From Pseudacidovorax sp. (lineage in GTDB: Bacteria > Pseudomonadota > Gammaproteobacteria > Burkholderiales > Burkholderiaceae_C): 44,290 nucleotides of DNA. The stretch is from assembly GCF_017991995.1 (NCBI RefSeq), contig NZ_JAGOPN010000032.1:1-44290 (forward strand). The letters run 5' to 3'. Below, piece by piece: positions 34,895-43,926 of the stretch. A model generated the notes under the pieces. It saw nothing but the letters and a program-made list of their open reading frames with translations. It searched no databases and was not told the origin of the DNA. Position 1 is the first letter of the stretch; every line of letters starts with the position of its first letter. The position numbers and the translations under genes were made by a program.

Positions 34895-35563
34895 TCAGCG
34901 CACTTCGGTGATGAACTGCTCGCGCGGGCGGCGCACCTTCTTCAGGTTCACCAGCCAGTCGCCGTCGGCCTGGCGGTAGCCCAGCGGCAGGATCGCGACG
35001 CTGCGCAGACCGCGCGCGCGCAGTTGCAGGATCTCGTCGAGCGCGGCGGGGTCGAAGCCTTCCATGGGCGTGCTGTCGACCTGCTCGAAGGCGGCGGCGA
35101 TGACGGCCGCGCCCAGACCGATGTAGGCCTGGCGGGCGGCATGCTCGAAGTTCTGCTCGGCGGGCCGGCCCGGGTAGGCGGCCAGCAGCTTCTGGCGGTA
35201 GGCCTCCCAGCCTTCGTTGCGGAAGCCGCGCTCCTCGTTCACCAGGTCGAACATGTGGTTGATGCGCTCGGCCGTGTAGTGGTCCCAGGCGGCAAAGACC
35301 AGCAGGTGGGAGCCTTCGGTGACCTGGGCCTGGTTCCAGGCGATGGCCTGGATGCGCTGGCGCACTTCGGGGTTGGTGACGACGACCACTTCGAAGGGCT
35401 GCAGGCCGCTGGAGGTGGGCGCGAGGCGGATCGCTTCCAGGATGCGCTCGACCTTGTCGGCCGGCACGGCCTTGGCGGGGTCCATCTTCTTGGTGGCGTA
35501 GCGCCACTGCAGCGTGTCCAGCAGTCCGGTGGCGTCTTGGTGGTGCTTCGTCAGGTCGTTCAT
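34895..35563 (-). CDS. NfsB-like NAD(P)H-dependent nitroreductase
   Basis: A 222-residue FMN-dependent nitroreductase. Signature blocks are LQWRYATKKMDPAK near residue 18, LAPTSSGLQPFEV (FMN-binding) near 47, WDHYTAERI near 93 and the late QVDSTPMEGFDPAALDE. The length is close to E. coli NfsB (217). It would reduce nitroaromatics, quinones or flavin-type acceptors with NAD(P)H; the physiological substrate is unknown. It starts with its own upstream region of unclear content and has no operon partner. Confidence 0.9.
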   Translation of the reverse strand: MNDLTKHHQDATGLLDTLQWRYATKKMDPAKAVPADKVERILEAIRLAPTSSGLQPFEVVVVTNPEVRQRIQAIAWNQAQVTEGSHLLVFAAWDHYTAERINHMFDLVNEERGFRNEGWEAYRQKLLAAYPGRPAEQNFEHAARQAYIGLGAAVIAAAFEQVDSTPMEGFDPAALDEILQLRARGLRSVAILPLGYRQADGDWLVNLKKVRRPREQFITEVR

Positions 35564-36232
35564 CGGGCCTTCTCCCAGGCGTGGTTTCAGAGGGCGCTGA
35601 TCATCGTGCGGGTGCGTGGATGTCAGCCTTGGGTCAGCTCAATATCCCGAGCGCGACCGGTGGTCTGCGTGACGGCGAGCAACGGTGCGGCGAATGGTGT
35701 AAGTGCGGTGGGGCTCGGCGGATCAGGCCCGTGGTGGCCGCGGACTTGGCGTGCTTGGGCCGGTTGGCTGAGGCGCTGCTGGGTGGGGTGTGGATGGACC
35801 GTTTGAGTTGGGCGGATTTGGTGGGACGCTTGGGGAGCCAGCCTGGTTGAGGGCAGGGCGGGCGCGCGAGGAACGGCCCGGCGTGGGCTCATGGCAAGGC
35901 GGTCGGCACTGCGTGCCGACTCCGCTGCGATGCTCGCGAACCCGGCCCGCGGCAGAACTCGCTGCGCTGCCTGCGGCAGCTCCGCTCAAACAACTGCCGC
36001 GAGTCAGATCACGAAGCGGGCCTGTCCTTCGGCAGGCCCGCGGCCGGGTCCGCTGCGCTTCTCGCCGCCTCGCAAATCGCCCGCGCCGGGCCATTCCTCG
36101 CGCGCGGACACCGGGTGCTCGATCGGCCGGTACGAAGGCTGTGGGCTCTCGGCGGCGCTTCGAGGTCATTGCCGGCGTCATGCCGTGCAGCAACGATGCT
36201 CAAGGCGTGCCTTGCCTTTTCAGGGCTGCGCA

Positions 36233-36257
36233 GGGCTTCGACGAGCTCAGCCCGAAC
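36233..36257 (+). repeat. REP-like 25-bp unit, copy A
   Basis: These 25 bp match the reverse complement of 44121-44145 at 24 of 25 positions. The core is TTCGAC..GCTCAG.CCGAAC, the type of palindromic intergenic repeat seen in many proteobacterial genomes. Confidence 0.8.
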
Positions 36258-36355
36258 TGTTGGGGGCGGTGATACGGACGGATTCTTCGCCTCTTCACGT
36301 CCTCGCGTCCTAGCGTCGCTGCGGGCTTGCGGGCTTGCAGCACCGGCGGTCAGTT

Positions 36356-36391
36356 CCGGTCCGGGCGGTGGCCCGCCCCCGTCCGGACCGG
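36356..36391 (-). terminator. Possible terminator hairpin of the Na/Pi gene
   Basis: CCGGTCCGG (36356-36364) and CCGGACCGG (36383-36391) form a 9-bp perfect stem, with a nested GGGCGG/CCGCCC stem inside. It lies about 65 bp after the minus-strand gene stop. There is no T run, so a terminator role is only possible. Confidence 0.4.
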
Positions 36392-36453
36392 CGCACCCGC
36401 CCTGACCGACACCTGTATCGCGCGGCAGCCAGCAACGGGCCGTGTCAAAGCCC

Positions 36454-38121
36454 TCAGTGCGGGTCGTCCGCCCCGACCAGTGACGACCGCAACCGGCTGG
36501 GCGCCAGCGCCCCCGCCGAGTCCAGGATCGGGTACGCGATGGAGCAGATGTGCGAGTTGATGCGCTTCAGGTCGCTGATCAGGTCGATGTGCAGCGAACT
36601 CGTCTCCATGCTCGGCGTCGTACGGTCCATCAGCCGCGTGAGGTGGGTGTTGGCATAGGCCCGCTCCAGATCGCGGAAGCGCACCTTCTCCTCTAGCAGC
36701 TTCTGCGCGTCGCGCACATTGCCGTTGAGGAACACGCTCATGCCCAGCCGCAGGTTGGCCACCAGCCGCTCGTGCATCTCCACGATCTCTGCCATGCCCG
36801 CCTCGGAGAAGTTGCGGTGCGGCCGGATCTTCTTGTCCTCGATGTCGGAGATCACCCGCTCGATGATGTCGCCGATCTGCTCCATGTTGATGGTGAAGCT
36901 GATGATGTCCGTCCAGCGCCGGCTCTCCTCCTCGCCCAGCGCCTCGCGCGAGATCTTGGTGAGGTAGTACTTGATGTCCGAGTAGAGCCGGTCGACCTGG
37001 TCGTCCATCTTGCGCAACTCCTCGGCCAGCCGCAGGTCGTTGCTGCGGATGACCGTGAGCACGCCGATCAGCATGCTCTCCACCACGTCGGCCTGGTGCA
37101 GCGCCTCGCGTGCGGCGTTGGAGATGGCCAGGGTGGGCGTGGAGAGTGCAGAAGGGTCGAGGTGCCGCGGCCGCGAGCCGGTGGCCGGCGTGCGGGGCAC
37201 CGGCACCAGCTTCATCGACAGCTTGGCCACGGCCGTCGTCAGACCGATGAAGGCCACGCTCGCGATTACGTTGAAGGCCAGGTGGAACATCACGACCAGC
37301 TGCGCCGGCGAATCCACGAGCGAGGTCGGCGCGTGACGCAGCACCAGCCCCACAAAGGGCGCCGCGATCACCACGCCCAGCAGCTTGAACAGGAAGTTGC
37401 CCACGGTCACCTGCCGCACTGCGGGCGGCGACTTGGCCGTCGTCAGCACGGCCAGCAGCCCGCTGCCGAGGTTGGCACCGAGCACCAGGCCCAGCGCCAC
37501 GTCCAACGGCACCACCGCGCCCGTGGCCATCGCCGCCACCAGCAGCACCACGGCCAGGCTGGAGTAGGCGACCACGGCCAGCGCAGCGCCCACCGTGATC
37601 TCCAGCATCAGGTCGCTGGTGATCGAGGCGATCACGGCGCGCATGGCCTCGCTCTCGAACAGCGGGCCGGTGGCCTGCACCACGAGTTGCAATGCCAGCA
37701 GCATCAGCCCCAGGCCAATCAGGATGCGGCCGAAGCGACCCGCCGGGCTGGCCGGGCGCGTGATCGACAGCACCACGCCCGTGAAGATGAAGAGCGGCGA
37801 CAGCCAGGAAAGATCGGTGGAGAACAGCACCGACATCAGCGCCGTGCCGATGTCCGCCCCGCGCATCACCGCCAGGGCCGATGGCAGCGTGATCAGGCCC
37901 TGCCCCACGAAGGACGAGGTCATCAGCGAGGTCGCCGTGCTCGACTGCACCAGCGCCGTCACGCCGATGCCCGCCAGCGCCGCGGAGAAGCGGTTGCCCA
38001 GGCTGCGCTGCAGGAACCTGCGCAGGTCGCCCCCGAACACGCGCAGCACCCCCGTGCGCACGAGATGGGTGCCCCACACGAGCAGGGCGACGGCGGCGAG
38101 CAGGTTCAGCAGGTGCTTCAT
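36454..38121 (-). CDS. Na/Pi cotransporter-family protein with PhoU-like C-terminus
   Basis: A 555-residue protein. Residues ~1-310 are membrane helices with the Na/Pi cotransporter (NptA/YjbB) repeat motifs QSSTATSLMTSS near residue 75 and GANLGSGLL near 190. Residues ~340-555 are soluble helices of the PhoU-like type, including FTINMEQIGDIIERVISDIEDKK. It probably moves phosphate with sodium under PhoU-like control. The ATG at 38121 is chosen because MKHLLNLLAAVALLVWGTHL is the family start. The RBS GAAGGAG is 13 bases before it, longer than usual. No Pho box is visible upstream. Confidence 0.9.
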   Translation of the reverse strand: MKHLLNLLAAVALLVWGTHLVRTGVLRVFGGDLRRFLQRSLGNRFSAALAGIGVTALVQSSTATSLMTSSFVGQGLITLPSALAVMRGADIGTALMSVLFSTDLSWLSPLFIFTGVVLSITRPASPAGRFGRILIGLGLMLLALQLVVQATGPLFESEAMRAVIASITSDLMLEITVGAALAVVAYSSLAVVLLVAAMATGAVVPLDVALGLVLGANLGSGLLAVLTTAKSPPAVRQVTVGNFLFKLLGVVIAAPFVGLVLRHAPTSLVDSPAQLVVMFHLAFNVIASVAFIGLTTAVAKLSMKLVPVPRTPATGSRPRHLDPSALSTPTLAISNAAREALHQADVVESMLIGVLTVIRSNDLRLAEELRKMDDQVDRLYSDIKYYLTKISREALGEEESRRWTDIISFTINMEQIGDIIERVISDIEDKKIRPHRNFSEAGMAEIVEMHERLVANLRLGMSVFLNGNVRDAQKLLEEKVRFRDLERAYANTHLTRLMDRTTPSMETSSLHIDLISDLKRINSHICSIAYPILDSAGALAPSRLRSSLVGADDPH

Positions 38122-38293
38122 GGACGGGGTGCGTCTCCTTCGTGAAGAGGGGCAGTGGAAAACGGGGCAACCATTCTGCACGCCTCGTGCCAGCCTGGCC
38201 GTAGGCTGAGGACCAGTTCTCTGCGGCCGCTGCATGCGGGTGCGCAGCGCCAGCAGAGCGCAGGCCTTGGCTGGTCCGTCATGGATGTGGCGT

Positions 38294-39124
38294 TCAGTCG
38301 ATCAACGCGCCGTTGTCATGAAAGGGATACGGCCCTTCGAAGACGCCGCTCGCGGCCAGGTGCGTCACCAGCCGCTGGCCGTCCCACGCATGCACGCGAA
38401 AGCCGGGCGGCTCCAGCGTCCAGACCGAGGGCGCATCGGGCGCCAGGTCCAGGCAGACCTGATGCGCGGGGGCCGGCGCGGTGCTGGCCACGGTGCCGCC
38501 GAAGCGCACGTCGATGGCGCGGTGCAGGTGGCCGCAGATGATGCGCTCCACGTTGGGATGCTGCCGCACCAGCGCTTCCAGCTCGGCCGCGCCTTCGAGC
38601 AGGCCGATGTCGTCCATGTGGCCGATCAGCGTGCGGAAGGGCGGATGGTGCATGGCGATCACCACCGGCTGCCCGCGGCTGGCCTCCAACTCGCGCGCCA
38701 GCCAGTCGAGCCGGCGGCTGCACAGCGAGCCATGCGAGGCGCCGGGCGTCACCGTGTCGAGCGCAATCAGCCGCAGCGGCCCGACGGCCACGTTGAACTG
38801 CACGAACTCGCCGTCGCCCAGGTAGCCGTGCGTAGGAAAGCTGCTGCGCAGCTGCGCCCGCTCGTCATGGTTGCCCGGCAGCAGGTAGACGGGCGTGGCG
38901 CCCAGGGGCGCCAGCAGCTCGGCCAGGTGCGCGTATTCCGCCTCGCGCCCGAAGTCGCTCAGGTCGCCGGTGATCACGATGGCGTCGGGCGCCTGGCGCA
39001 GCCGCAGCACGCTGGCCACCGCCTCGCGCAGGTAGGGCGCGGTATCGATGCGGCCATAGGCCAGGCGGCCGGGTTCGCGGATGTGCAGGTCGGTGAGCTG
39101 CACGAGGAAGGTGGGGCGGGTCAT
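38294..39124 (-). CDS. GpdQ/CpdA-like metallophosphodiesterase
   Basis: A 276-residue calcineurin-like metallophosphoesterase. Metal ligands in order: D12 and H14 in LTDLHIREPG, D54 in ITGDLSDFG, N85/H86 in PGNHDERA, a late histidine in AMHHPPF, and CGHLHR. The C-terminal part (TAPAPAHQVCLDL and EGPYPFHDNG) resembles glycerophosphodiesterase GpdQ of Enterobacter, and length and motif spacing also fit that group. CpdA-type cyclic-nucleotide hydrolases share the core, so substrate is open. Its start overlaps the ATPase stop by 1 bp (TGATG), making it the last gene of the ABC operon. I infer hydrolysis of an imported phosphodiester. Confidence 0.85.
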   Translation of the reverse strand: MTRPTFLVQLTDLHIREPGRLAYGRIDTAPYLREAVASVLRLRQAPDAIVITGDLSDFGREAEYAHLAELLAPLGATPVYLLPGNHDERAQLRSSFPTHGYLGDGEFVQFNVAVGPLRLIALDTVTPGASHGSLCSRRLDWLARELEASRGQPVVIAMHHPPFRTLIGHMDDIGLLEGAAELEALVRQHPNVERIICGHLHRAIDVRFGGTVASTAPAPAHQVCLDLAPDAPSVWTLEPPGFRVHAWDGQRLVTHLAASGVFEGPYPFHDNGALID

Positions 39125-40182
39125 CAGGCAATCTCCGTGGCGGGCATCAGGCGGTCGGCGGTGGTGCGGATGCCCACCTGCTGGTCCTGCTGCCAAGGGC
39201 AGTCGCGGCCAGCCTCGGCCAGCAGCGGCGGCTGGTCGCCGGTGTCCAGCCGCAGCTGCACACGCTCGCCCAGGAAGGTCCGTTGCACGACCCGGGCCTG
39301 GCCCCAGCCGGTCTGCGGCGGGCCGAGTTCGATGTCCTCAGGCCGCACCAGCAGTGCCGGTTGCGCGGCCATGCCTTCGGGGCAGGGCAGCGCCAGGCCG
39401 CCCAGCATGACCACGCCCTGCTGGCGCGCGGCGTCGTTGCGGTCGAGGCGGTTCACCCGGCCCAGGAACTCGGCCACGAAGGGATGGGCCGGCGTGCGGT
39501 ACAGGTCCTCGCCGCGGCCCACCTGCACGATGCGGCCGCCGCGCATCACGGCCAGGCGGTCGGCGATGGCCAGGGCTTCCTGCTGGTCGTGCGTGACGTG
39601 CACGGCCGTGATGTGCAGGCGGCGCAGCAGCTCGGCCAGCTCGTCGCGCAGTGATTCCTTGAGCTTGGCGTCCAGCGCGGCCAGCGGCTCGTCGAGCAGC
39701 AGCACGCGCGGGCGCACCGCCACGGCGCGGGCCAGGGCCACGCGCTGGCGCTGGCCACCCGACAGCTCGGCGGGGCGCTTGTGTTCGAGGCCCGTCAGCC
39801 GCGTCAACTCCACCAGTTCGCCCACCGTGCGTTCGACCTCGGCGGCGGGCGTGCCGCGGATGCGCAGGCCGTAGCCGATGTTGGCCGCCACGCTCATCTG
39901 CGGAAAGAGGGCATAGCTCTGGAACACCATGCCCACGTTGCGCCGCTCCACCGGACGGTCGCTCACGTCCTGGCCGCCGAAGAGGATGCGTCCGCCCGCG
40001 TCCATGCCCTCCAGGCCGGCGATCAGGCGCAGCAGCGTGGTCTTGCCGCAGCCCGAGGGGCCGAGCAGGGCCAGCACCTCGCCGGGTTCCACATGCAGGT
40101 CGGTGGGCTGCAGGCCGCGCGTGCCGTCGGCATAGGTCTTGGCGCAGCGTTCGATGTCGATGGCCGTTCGTTCAAGTTCCAT
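39124..40182 (-). CDS. ABC transporter ATP-binding protein (PotA/PhnT/AfuC-like)
   Basis: A 352-residue ATPase. Walker A is GPSGCGKTT (41-49), signature LSGGQ (140-144), Walker B LLLDEP (161-166), with the switch His in VTHDQ (H198). The C-terminal ~120 residues form a TOBE-type domain, which is typical of spermidine/putrescine, iron and 2-aminoethylphosphonate importers. The ATG at 40182 gives the family N-terminus and overlaps the upstream permease end by 11 bp. It works with the two permeases and the binding protein next to it. Confidence 0.93.
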   Translation of the reverse strand: MELERTAIDIERCAKTYADGTRGLQPTDLHVEPGEVLALLGPSGCGKTTLLRLIAGLEGMDAGGRILFGGQDVSDRPVERRNVGMVFQSYALFPQMSVAANIGYGLRIRGTPAAEVERTVGELVELTRLTGLEHKRPAELSGGQRQRVALARAVAVRPRVLLLDEPLAALDAKLKESLRDELAELLRRLHITAVHVTHDQQEALAIADRLAVMRGGRIVQVGRGEDLYRTPAHPFVAEFLGRVNRLDRNDAARQQGVVMLGGLALPCPEGMAAQPALLVRPEDIELGPPQTGWGQARVVQRTFLGERVQLRLDTGDQPPLLAEAGRDCPWQQDQQVGIRTTADRLMPATEIA

Positions 40183-40978
40183 GGTGTTTGCGAATGAAGT
40201 CCGCGGCGGCCTGCAGGCCCCAGAGCACGGGCAGGATGACGAGGAAGAAGACGAGGGTGTAGGCCGAGCCGATCTCGATGCGGGCCGATGCATAGCTGTC
40301 GGCCAGGCCCACGGGCAGGGTGCGGGTGAGTGGCGTGTGCAGCATCCAGGTGAGGTTGAACTCGCCCACCGACAGCGTAAACACCATCAGGCAGCCCGCC
40401 ACGATGGCCGGAAAGACGGCCGGCACCAGCACGCCCAGGAAGCGCTGCAGGAAGCTCGCGCCCAGCGTGCGCGCGGCCTCGTCCAGCGCCACCAGCTCGC
40501 GCCGCTGGAAGGCCGAGGCCACGGTGCGCACCATGAAGGGCAGGGTGAAGACGACATGGCCCACCAGGATGAAGGCATAGCTCTGGCGAAAGCCCTGCAC
40601 CTGGCCGTAGGCCAGGATCAGCGCCAGGGCCGTGGCCAGGCCCGGCACGGCAACGGGCAGTGTCAGCAGTTCCTCGAACAGCCGGGCCGCGCGCGTGCGG
40701 CTGCGTGCCAGCGCCCAGGCGCAGGGCACGCCCAGCAGCACGGTGCACAGCACGCAGGTGGCGGCCAAGAGCAGCGAGCCGGTGACGGTGCTGCCGTAAC
40801 TTTCCCACACCTCCACGAGCCAGCGCAGCGTGAAGCCGCTGCGCCAGCCGCGGCCGTAGTTGGTCACCAGGCCGGCCAGCACGGACAGCAGCATGGGCGC
40901 CAGCGTGAAGAAGGCCACCAGGCCGGTGAGCGTCGCCAGCACGGGCGAGCGCGATGTACCGCTGCGTGCCGTGGTCAT
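40172..40978 (-). CDS. ABC transporter permease, second
   Basis: A 268-residue inner-membrane permease with six predicted helices. The ABC-importer EAA loop reads LDEAARTLGASFLQRFLGVLVPA. The family is the PhnV/PotC-like type. It pairs with the upstream permease, with a 4-bp overlap (40975-40978), and its end overlaps the ATPase start. The substrate is not readable from the sequence. Confidence 0.9.
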   Translation of the reverse strand: MTTARSGTSRSPVLATLTGLVAFFTLAPMLLSVLAGLVTNYGRGWRSGFTLRWLVEVWESYGSTVTGSLLLAATCVLCTVLLGVPCAWALARSRTRAARLFEELLTLPVAVPGLATALALILAYGQVQGFRQSYAFILVGHVVFTLPFMVRTVASAFQRRELVALDEAARTLGASFLQRFLGVLVPAVFPAIVAGCLMVFTLSVGEFNLTWMLHTPLTRTLPVGLADSYASARIEIGSAYTLVFFLVILPVLWGLQAAADFIRKHHGT

Positions 40979-41778
40979 GCGCCGGCCTCCCCTCTGAAGC
41001 GCCGCGCAATGAAGAGCACGGCCCAGGTCACCAGCCCCAGCGCGGTCGACAGCGAGGCCGCGAGTGCGAAGTTGGCGTAGTTGGTGAACTCGTCATAGAT
41101 GGTGATCGGAATCACCTCGAACTTGCTCGCCAGCGTGAAGGCCGTGCCGAAGGCGCCCATGGCGGTGGCGAAGACGATGGCGCCACAGGCCAGCGTGGTG
41201 GGCGCCAGCTCGGGCACCCACACGTCGCGCGCAATGGCGATGCGCGAGGCGCCGAGCGAGCGCGCGGCCTCTTCCAATGCCGGGTCCATGGCCTCGGCCG
41301 CCGCCGTGTAGGCCGCGATGGCCCGGGGCAGCGAGAAGTACAGGTAGGCCAGGAACAGCCCCAGCAGCCCGTAGGCGAAGGTCAGTCGTTCGCCGCCCAG
41401 GCTGGACGAGATGTCGGCCACCAGCCCCTGCCGGCCGCCGAGCAGGATCACGAAGAAGCCCACGATCACGCCCGGAAAGGACAGCGGCAGCGTCAGCACC
41501 GCCAGCAGCAGCCGGCGGCCGGCGAAGCGCTGGCGCGCCAGGTACAGGCCCACGGCCGCGCCCAGCACCAGCGTGGCCAGCGTGACCACCACCGACAGGG
41601 CCAGCGTCTGCAGCATGCTCGTGAGGTAGCGGGGCTGCGTCAGCACCGCGAAGTAGGCCGAAGCCCCTTCGCGCGCGGGCAGGGCCAGCAGCTGCAGCGC
41701 GGGCAGCAGCCAGAAGGCAAGGAAGAAGATGCCGGCCGGCAGGGCGCAGGCCAGCAGGATCAGCTGCGGTCGCTGCAT
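40975..41778 (-). CDS. ABC transporter permease, first
   Basis: A 267-residue inner-membrane permease with about six helices. The EAA loop reads LEEAARSLGASRIAIARDVWVPE. The type is PhnU/PotB-like. It begins 4 bp after the binding-protein stop and overlaps the second permease by 4 bp. Together they form the heterodimeric channel of this importer. Confidence 0.9.
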   Translation of the reverse strand: MQRPQLILLACALPAGIFFLAFWLLPALQLLALPAREGASAYFAVLTQPRYLTSMLQTLALSVVVTLATLVLGAAVGLYLARQRFAGRRLLLAVLTLPLSFPGVIVGFFVILLGGRQGLVADISSSLGGERLTFAYGLLGLFLAYLYFSLPRAIAAYTAAAEAMDPALEEAARSLGASRIAIARDVWVPELAPTTLACGAIVFATAMGAFGTAFTLASKFEVIPITIYDEFTNYANFALAASLSTALGLVTWAVLFIARRFRGEAGA

Positions 41779-41782
41779 CGGC

Positions 41783-42793
41783 TCAGCGCGCTTCCTTCAG
41801 GTAGCGCTCGGAGAAGGCCTTCTGCACGCCGGCCATCTTCGCGTAGTCCACCGGCTTGGCGCGGGCGTACTCGCTGGCAGGCAGGAACTGCGCTTCCACG
41901 TCCTTGGGCATGGCGCTTGCGCGCACCGGCCGCAGATAGGCCTTGGCCCACACGGCCTGGCCTTCGTCGGAGAGCACGAAGTCCAGCGCCTTCTTGGCGT
42001 CGGCCGCATGCGGCGCCTTGGCCACCAGGCTCATCACGTAGGGCACCACCACCGTACCTTCGCTCGGGATCACGAAGGCCACGTTGGCGCCGTCCTTGTA
42101 CTTGGCGCGGTAGGCGTTGAAGTCGTAGTCGAGCAGGATGCCGATCTCGCCCGAGAGCACGCGGGCATAGGCGGTCTGCTTGGGCACGATGGGCTCGTTC
42201 TTCTGCAGGGCCTTGAAGTAGTCGATGGCCGGCTTGAAGTCGTCCATGCTGCCACCGCGCGCCTGGTTCACCGCCACCGCGCCCACGTAGCCGACGAAGG
42301 CCGAGGCCGGGTCCAGGTAGCCCACCAGGCCCTTGTACTCGGGCTTGAGCAGGTCGGCCCACGACTTCGGGATCGGCTTGCCCTTGAGCGCATCCACGTT
42401 GACCATGAAGCCGAGGGTGCCCGAATGGATGGTGAACCAGTTCCCCTGCGGGTCCTTGAGCCCATCGGGAATGTCCTTCCAGTTGGCGGGCTGGTAGGGC
42501 TGCACCACGCCGTCCTTCTGGGCCTGGATGGCGAAGGTCACGCCCAGGTAGGTCATGTCGGCCACGGGGCTGGCCTTCTCGGCCACCAGCTGTGCGAGGG
42601 CCTGGCCGGAGTTCTTGTTGTCCGGCGGCACGGTGACGCCGGTCTTGGCCTTGATGGCCTTGATCTGGCTGCCCCAGTCGGCCCATTCGGGCGGGCAGTT
42701 GTAGCAGATGGCCGTCTGCGCGAAGGCCGCGGTGGCGGCGAAGCCGGCGGCGGCGACTGCGAGGCGGGTGGCGGCGAGGAGCTTGGAGGTCAT
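41783..42793 (-). CDS. ABC transporter substrate-binding protein
   Basis: A 336-residue periplasmic binding protein. The signal peptide is MTSKLLAATRLAVAAAGFAATAAFA, with cleavage before QTAICYN. The mature start has CYNCPPEWADWG, where two Cys could pair. The rest fits extracellular solute-binding family 1/Afu-like receptors, with blocks such as GTLGFMVNVDALKGKPIPKSWADLL (in parts) and PYVMSLVAKAPHAADAKKALDF. The frame is open 43 codons further upstream, but the ATG at 42793 with the signal peptide is the start. The receptor gene is the first of the transporter operon; the LacI gene ends 47 bp before it. Confidence 0.92.
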   Translation of the reverse strand: MTSKLLAATRLAVAAAGFAATAAFAQTAICYNCPPEWADWGSQIKAIKAKTGVTVPPDNKNSGQALAQLVAEKASPVADMTYLGVTFAIQAQKDGVVQPYQPANWKDIPDGLKDPQGNWFTIHSGTLGFMVNVDALKGKPIPKSWADLLKPEYKGLVGYLDPASAFVGYVGAVAVNQARGGSMDDFKPAIDYFKALQKNEPIVPKQTAYARVLSGEIGILLDYDFNAYRAKYKDGANVAFVIPSEGTVVVPYVMSLVAKAPHAADAKKALDFVLSDEGQAVWAKAYLRPVRASAMPKDVEAQFLPASEYARAKPVDYAKMAGVQKAFSERYLKEAR

Positions 42794-42840
42794 GGAAGCG
42801 TTCCTTTGGATGGGAGAGGGACGGACAGAGGCAGGCCGGT

Positions 42841-43899
42841 TCAGCGCGCGGGGCGGCGCCGGCTCTTGGTGGTTGTGGGTTGGGTGGGCTCGTCGGAGCG
42901 CATGTCCGGCGGTGGCGCGCACGATTCGCCGGTGCGCAGGCGGTGCGGCAGCAGAAGGCTGTCGGCGGGCAGCGGCGCGCGCTGCCCGTCCAGTGCCGCC
43001 ATCAGCAGTTGCGCGGCCCGGCGGCCGATGTCGGCTGCGGGCTGCTCGATGGTGCCGAGCCGCGGCGTGAGCTCGTCGCCGAGCGCGATGCCGTCGAAGC
43101 CCATCACCGACAGGTCTTGCGGCACGCGCAGGCCGGCCAGGTGGGCTGCGCGCACGGCGCGGATGGCCAGCAAGTCGTTGGAGCAGAAGAGGGCGGTGGG
43201 CCGGCCGGGCGCGGCCAGACGTTCGCGCAGCGCGTCCACGGCCGCTTCGACGAAGGGCACCTCGATCAGCGGCGGCGCGTCGAGTCCGGCAGCCGCCATG
43301 CCGGCCAGGAAGCCGCGGTGTCTCTGCTGCGAGCGATCAGACTGGGCGAGCGTGCCGCTGACCATGGCGATGCGCCGGTGGCCCAGCGCAGCCAGGTGCG
43401 CCACGGCCTCGGCCGAGGCGGCCTCGTTGTCCACCGCCACACAGCAATGCGCCGGATGCCGGTTGTAGGCCAGCACATAGGGCCGCTGGCGCGCCTGCAG
43501 CCGGGCGAGCGCGGCGGAGGTCTGCGGATTGGAGATGACCAGCACCATGCCTTCGACCTCGCGGGCGAGCAGCTGGTCGACCGCGCGCTGCTCGGCGTCC
43601 AGGTCGTAGCCGGTGGTCAGCGGCACGATGGCATGGCCGGCCTCGGCCGCGGCCTGGGCCAAGCCCTGCAGGCATTCGGCGAAGGTGGGGTTGAGCAGCG
43701 TGGGCAGCACGACGCCCAGCACCCGGCTGCGCTGGGTGCGCAGGGTGCGCGCGCTGGCGCTGGGCAGGTAGCCCAGCTCGCGCGCGACCGACTCCACCAG
43801 CGCGCGCGTGGCGGGCAGCACCTTGTCGGGCGCGTTGAACACGCGCGAGACGGTGGCGATGGAGACGCCGGCCTTGTCGGCGACGGCCTGGATGCTCAT
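42841..43899 (-). CDS. LacI-family transcriptional regulator
   Basis: A 352-residue regulator. The HTH and hinge (1-55) read SIQAVADKAGVSIATVSRVFN and LGYLPSASARTLRTQRS. The rest (~60-335) is a periplasmic-binding-protein-like effector domain with blocks such as GVVLPTLLNPTFAECLQGL and CSNDLLAIRAVRA. The final ~20 residues are basic (KSRRRPAR). It lies directly before the ABC genes in the same direction, so it may control them and itself. A matching operator is in its own leader (43927-43942). Confidence 0.93.
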   Translation of the reverse strand: MSIQAVADKAGVSIATVSRVFNAPDKVLPATRALVESVARELGYLPSASARTLRTQRSRVLGVVLPTLLNPTFAECLQGLAQAAAEAGHAIVPLTTGYDLDAEQRAVDQLLAREVEGMVLVISNPQTSAALARLQARQRPYVLAYNRHPAHCCVAVDNEAASAEAVAHLAALGHRRIAMVSGTLAQSDRSQQRHRGFLAGMAAAGLDAPPLIEVPFVEAAVDALRERLAAPGRPTALFCSNDLLAIRAVRAAHLAGLRVPQDLSVMGFDGIALGDELTPRLGTIEQPAADIGRRAAQLLMAALDGQRAPLPADSLLLPHRLRTGESCAPPPDMRSDEPTQPTTTKSRRRPAR

Positions 43900-43926
43900 G
43901 CGGAGAAACCTTCGATGGAAAACATC

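Larger units (their letters stand above)
35564..36453. other. Hairpin-rich 890-bp region without a convincing gene
   Basis: No family-recognisable gene lies between the nitroreductase start and the Na/Pi gene stop. A plus-strand frame at 35581-35850 (89 residues, GTG start) contains CGEWCKCGG and LACLGRLAEALLGG but has unusual TTG-rich codons and matches nothing I know. From ~35900 the region is full of short perfect palindromes: GTCGGCA/TGCCGAC (35902-35920), GCTGC/GCAGC (35966-35980) and GCGGGCCTG/CAGGCCCGC (36016-36041). A REP-like unit lies at 36233-36257 and a long GC dyad at 36356-36391. It looks like eroded repeat DNA rather than a gene. Confidence 0.6.

Noticed and set aside
35581-35850. 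89-residue frame with CGEWCKCGG as a zinc-ribbon protein
   Set aside because: Codon use is unlike the neighbours, there is no RBS and no family match, so it is not listed as a gene.
36772-38145. 457-residue plus-strand frame opposite the Na/Pi gene
   Set aside because: His/Gln/Arg-rich shadow of a recognised transporter.
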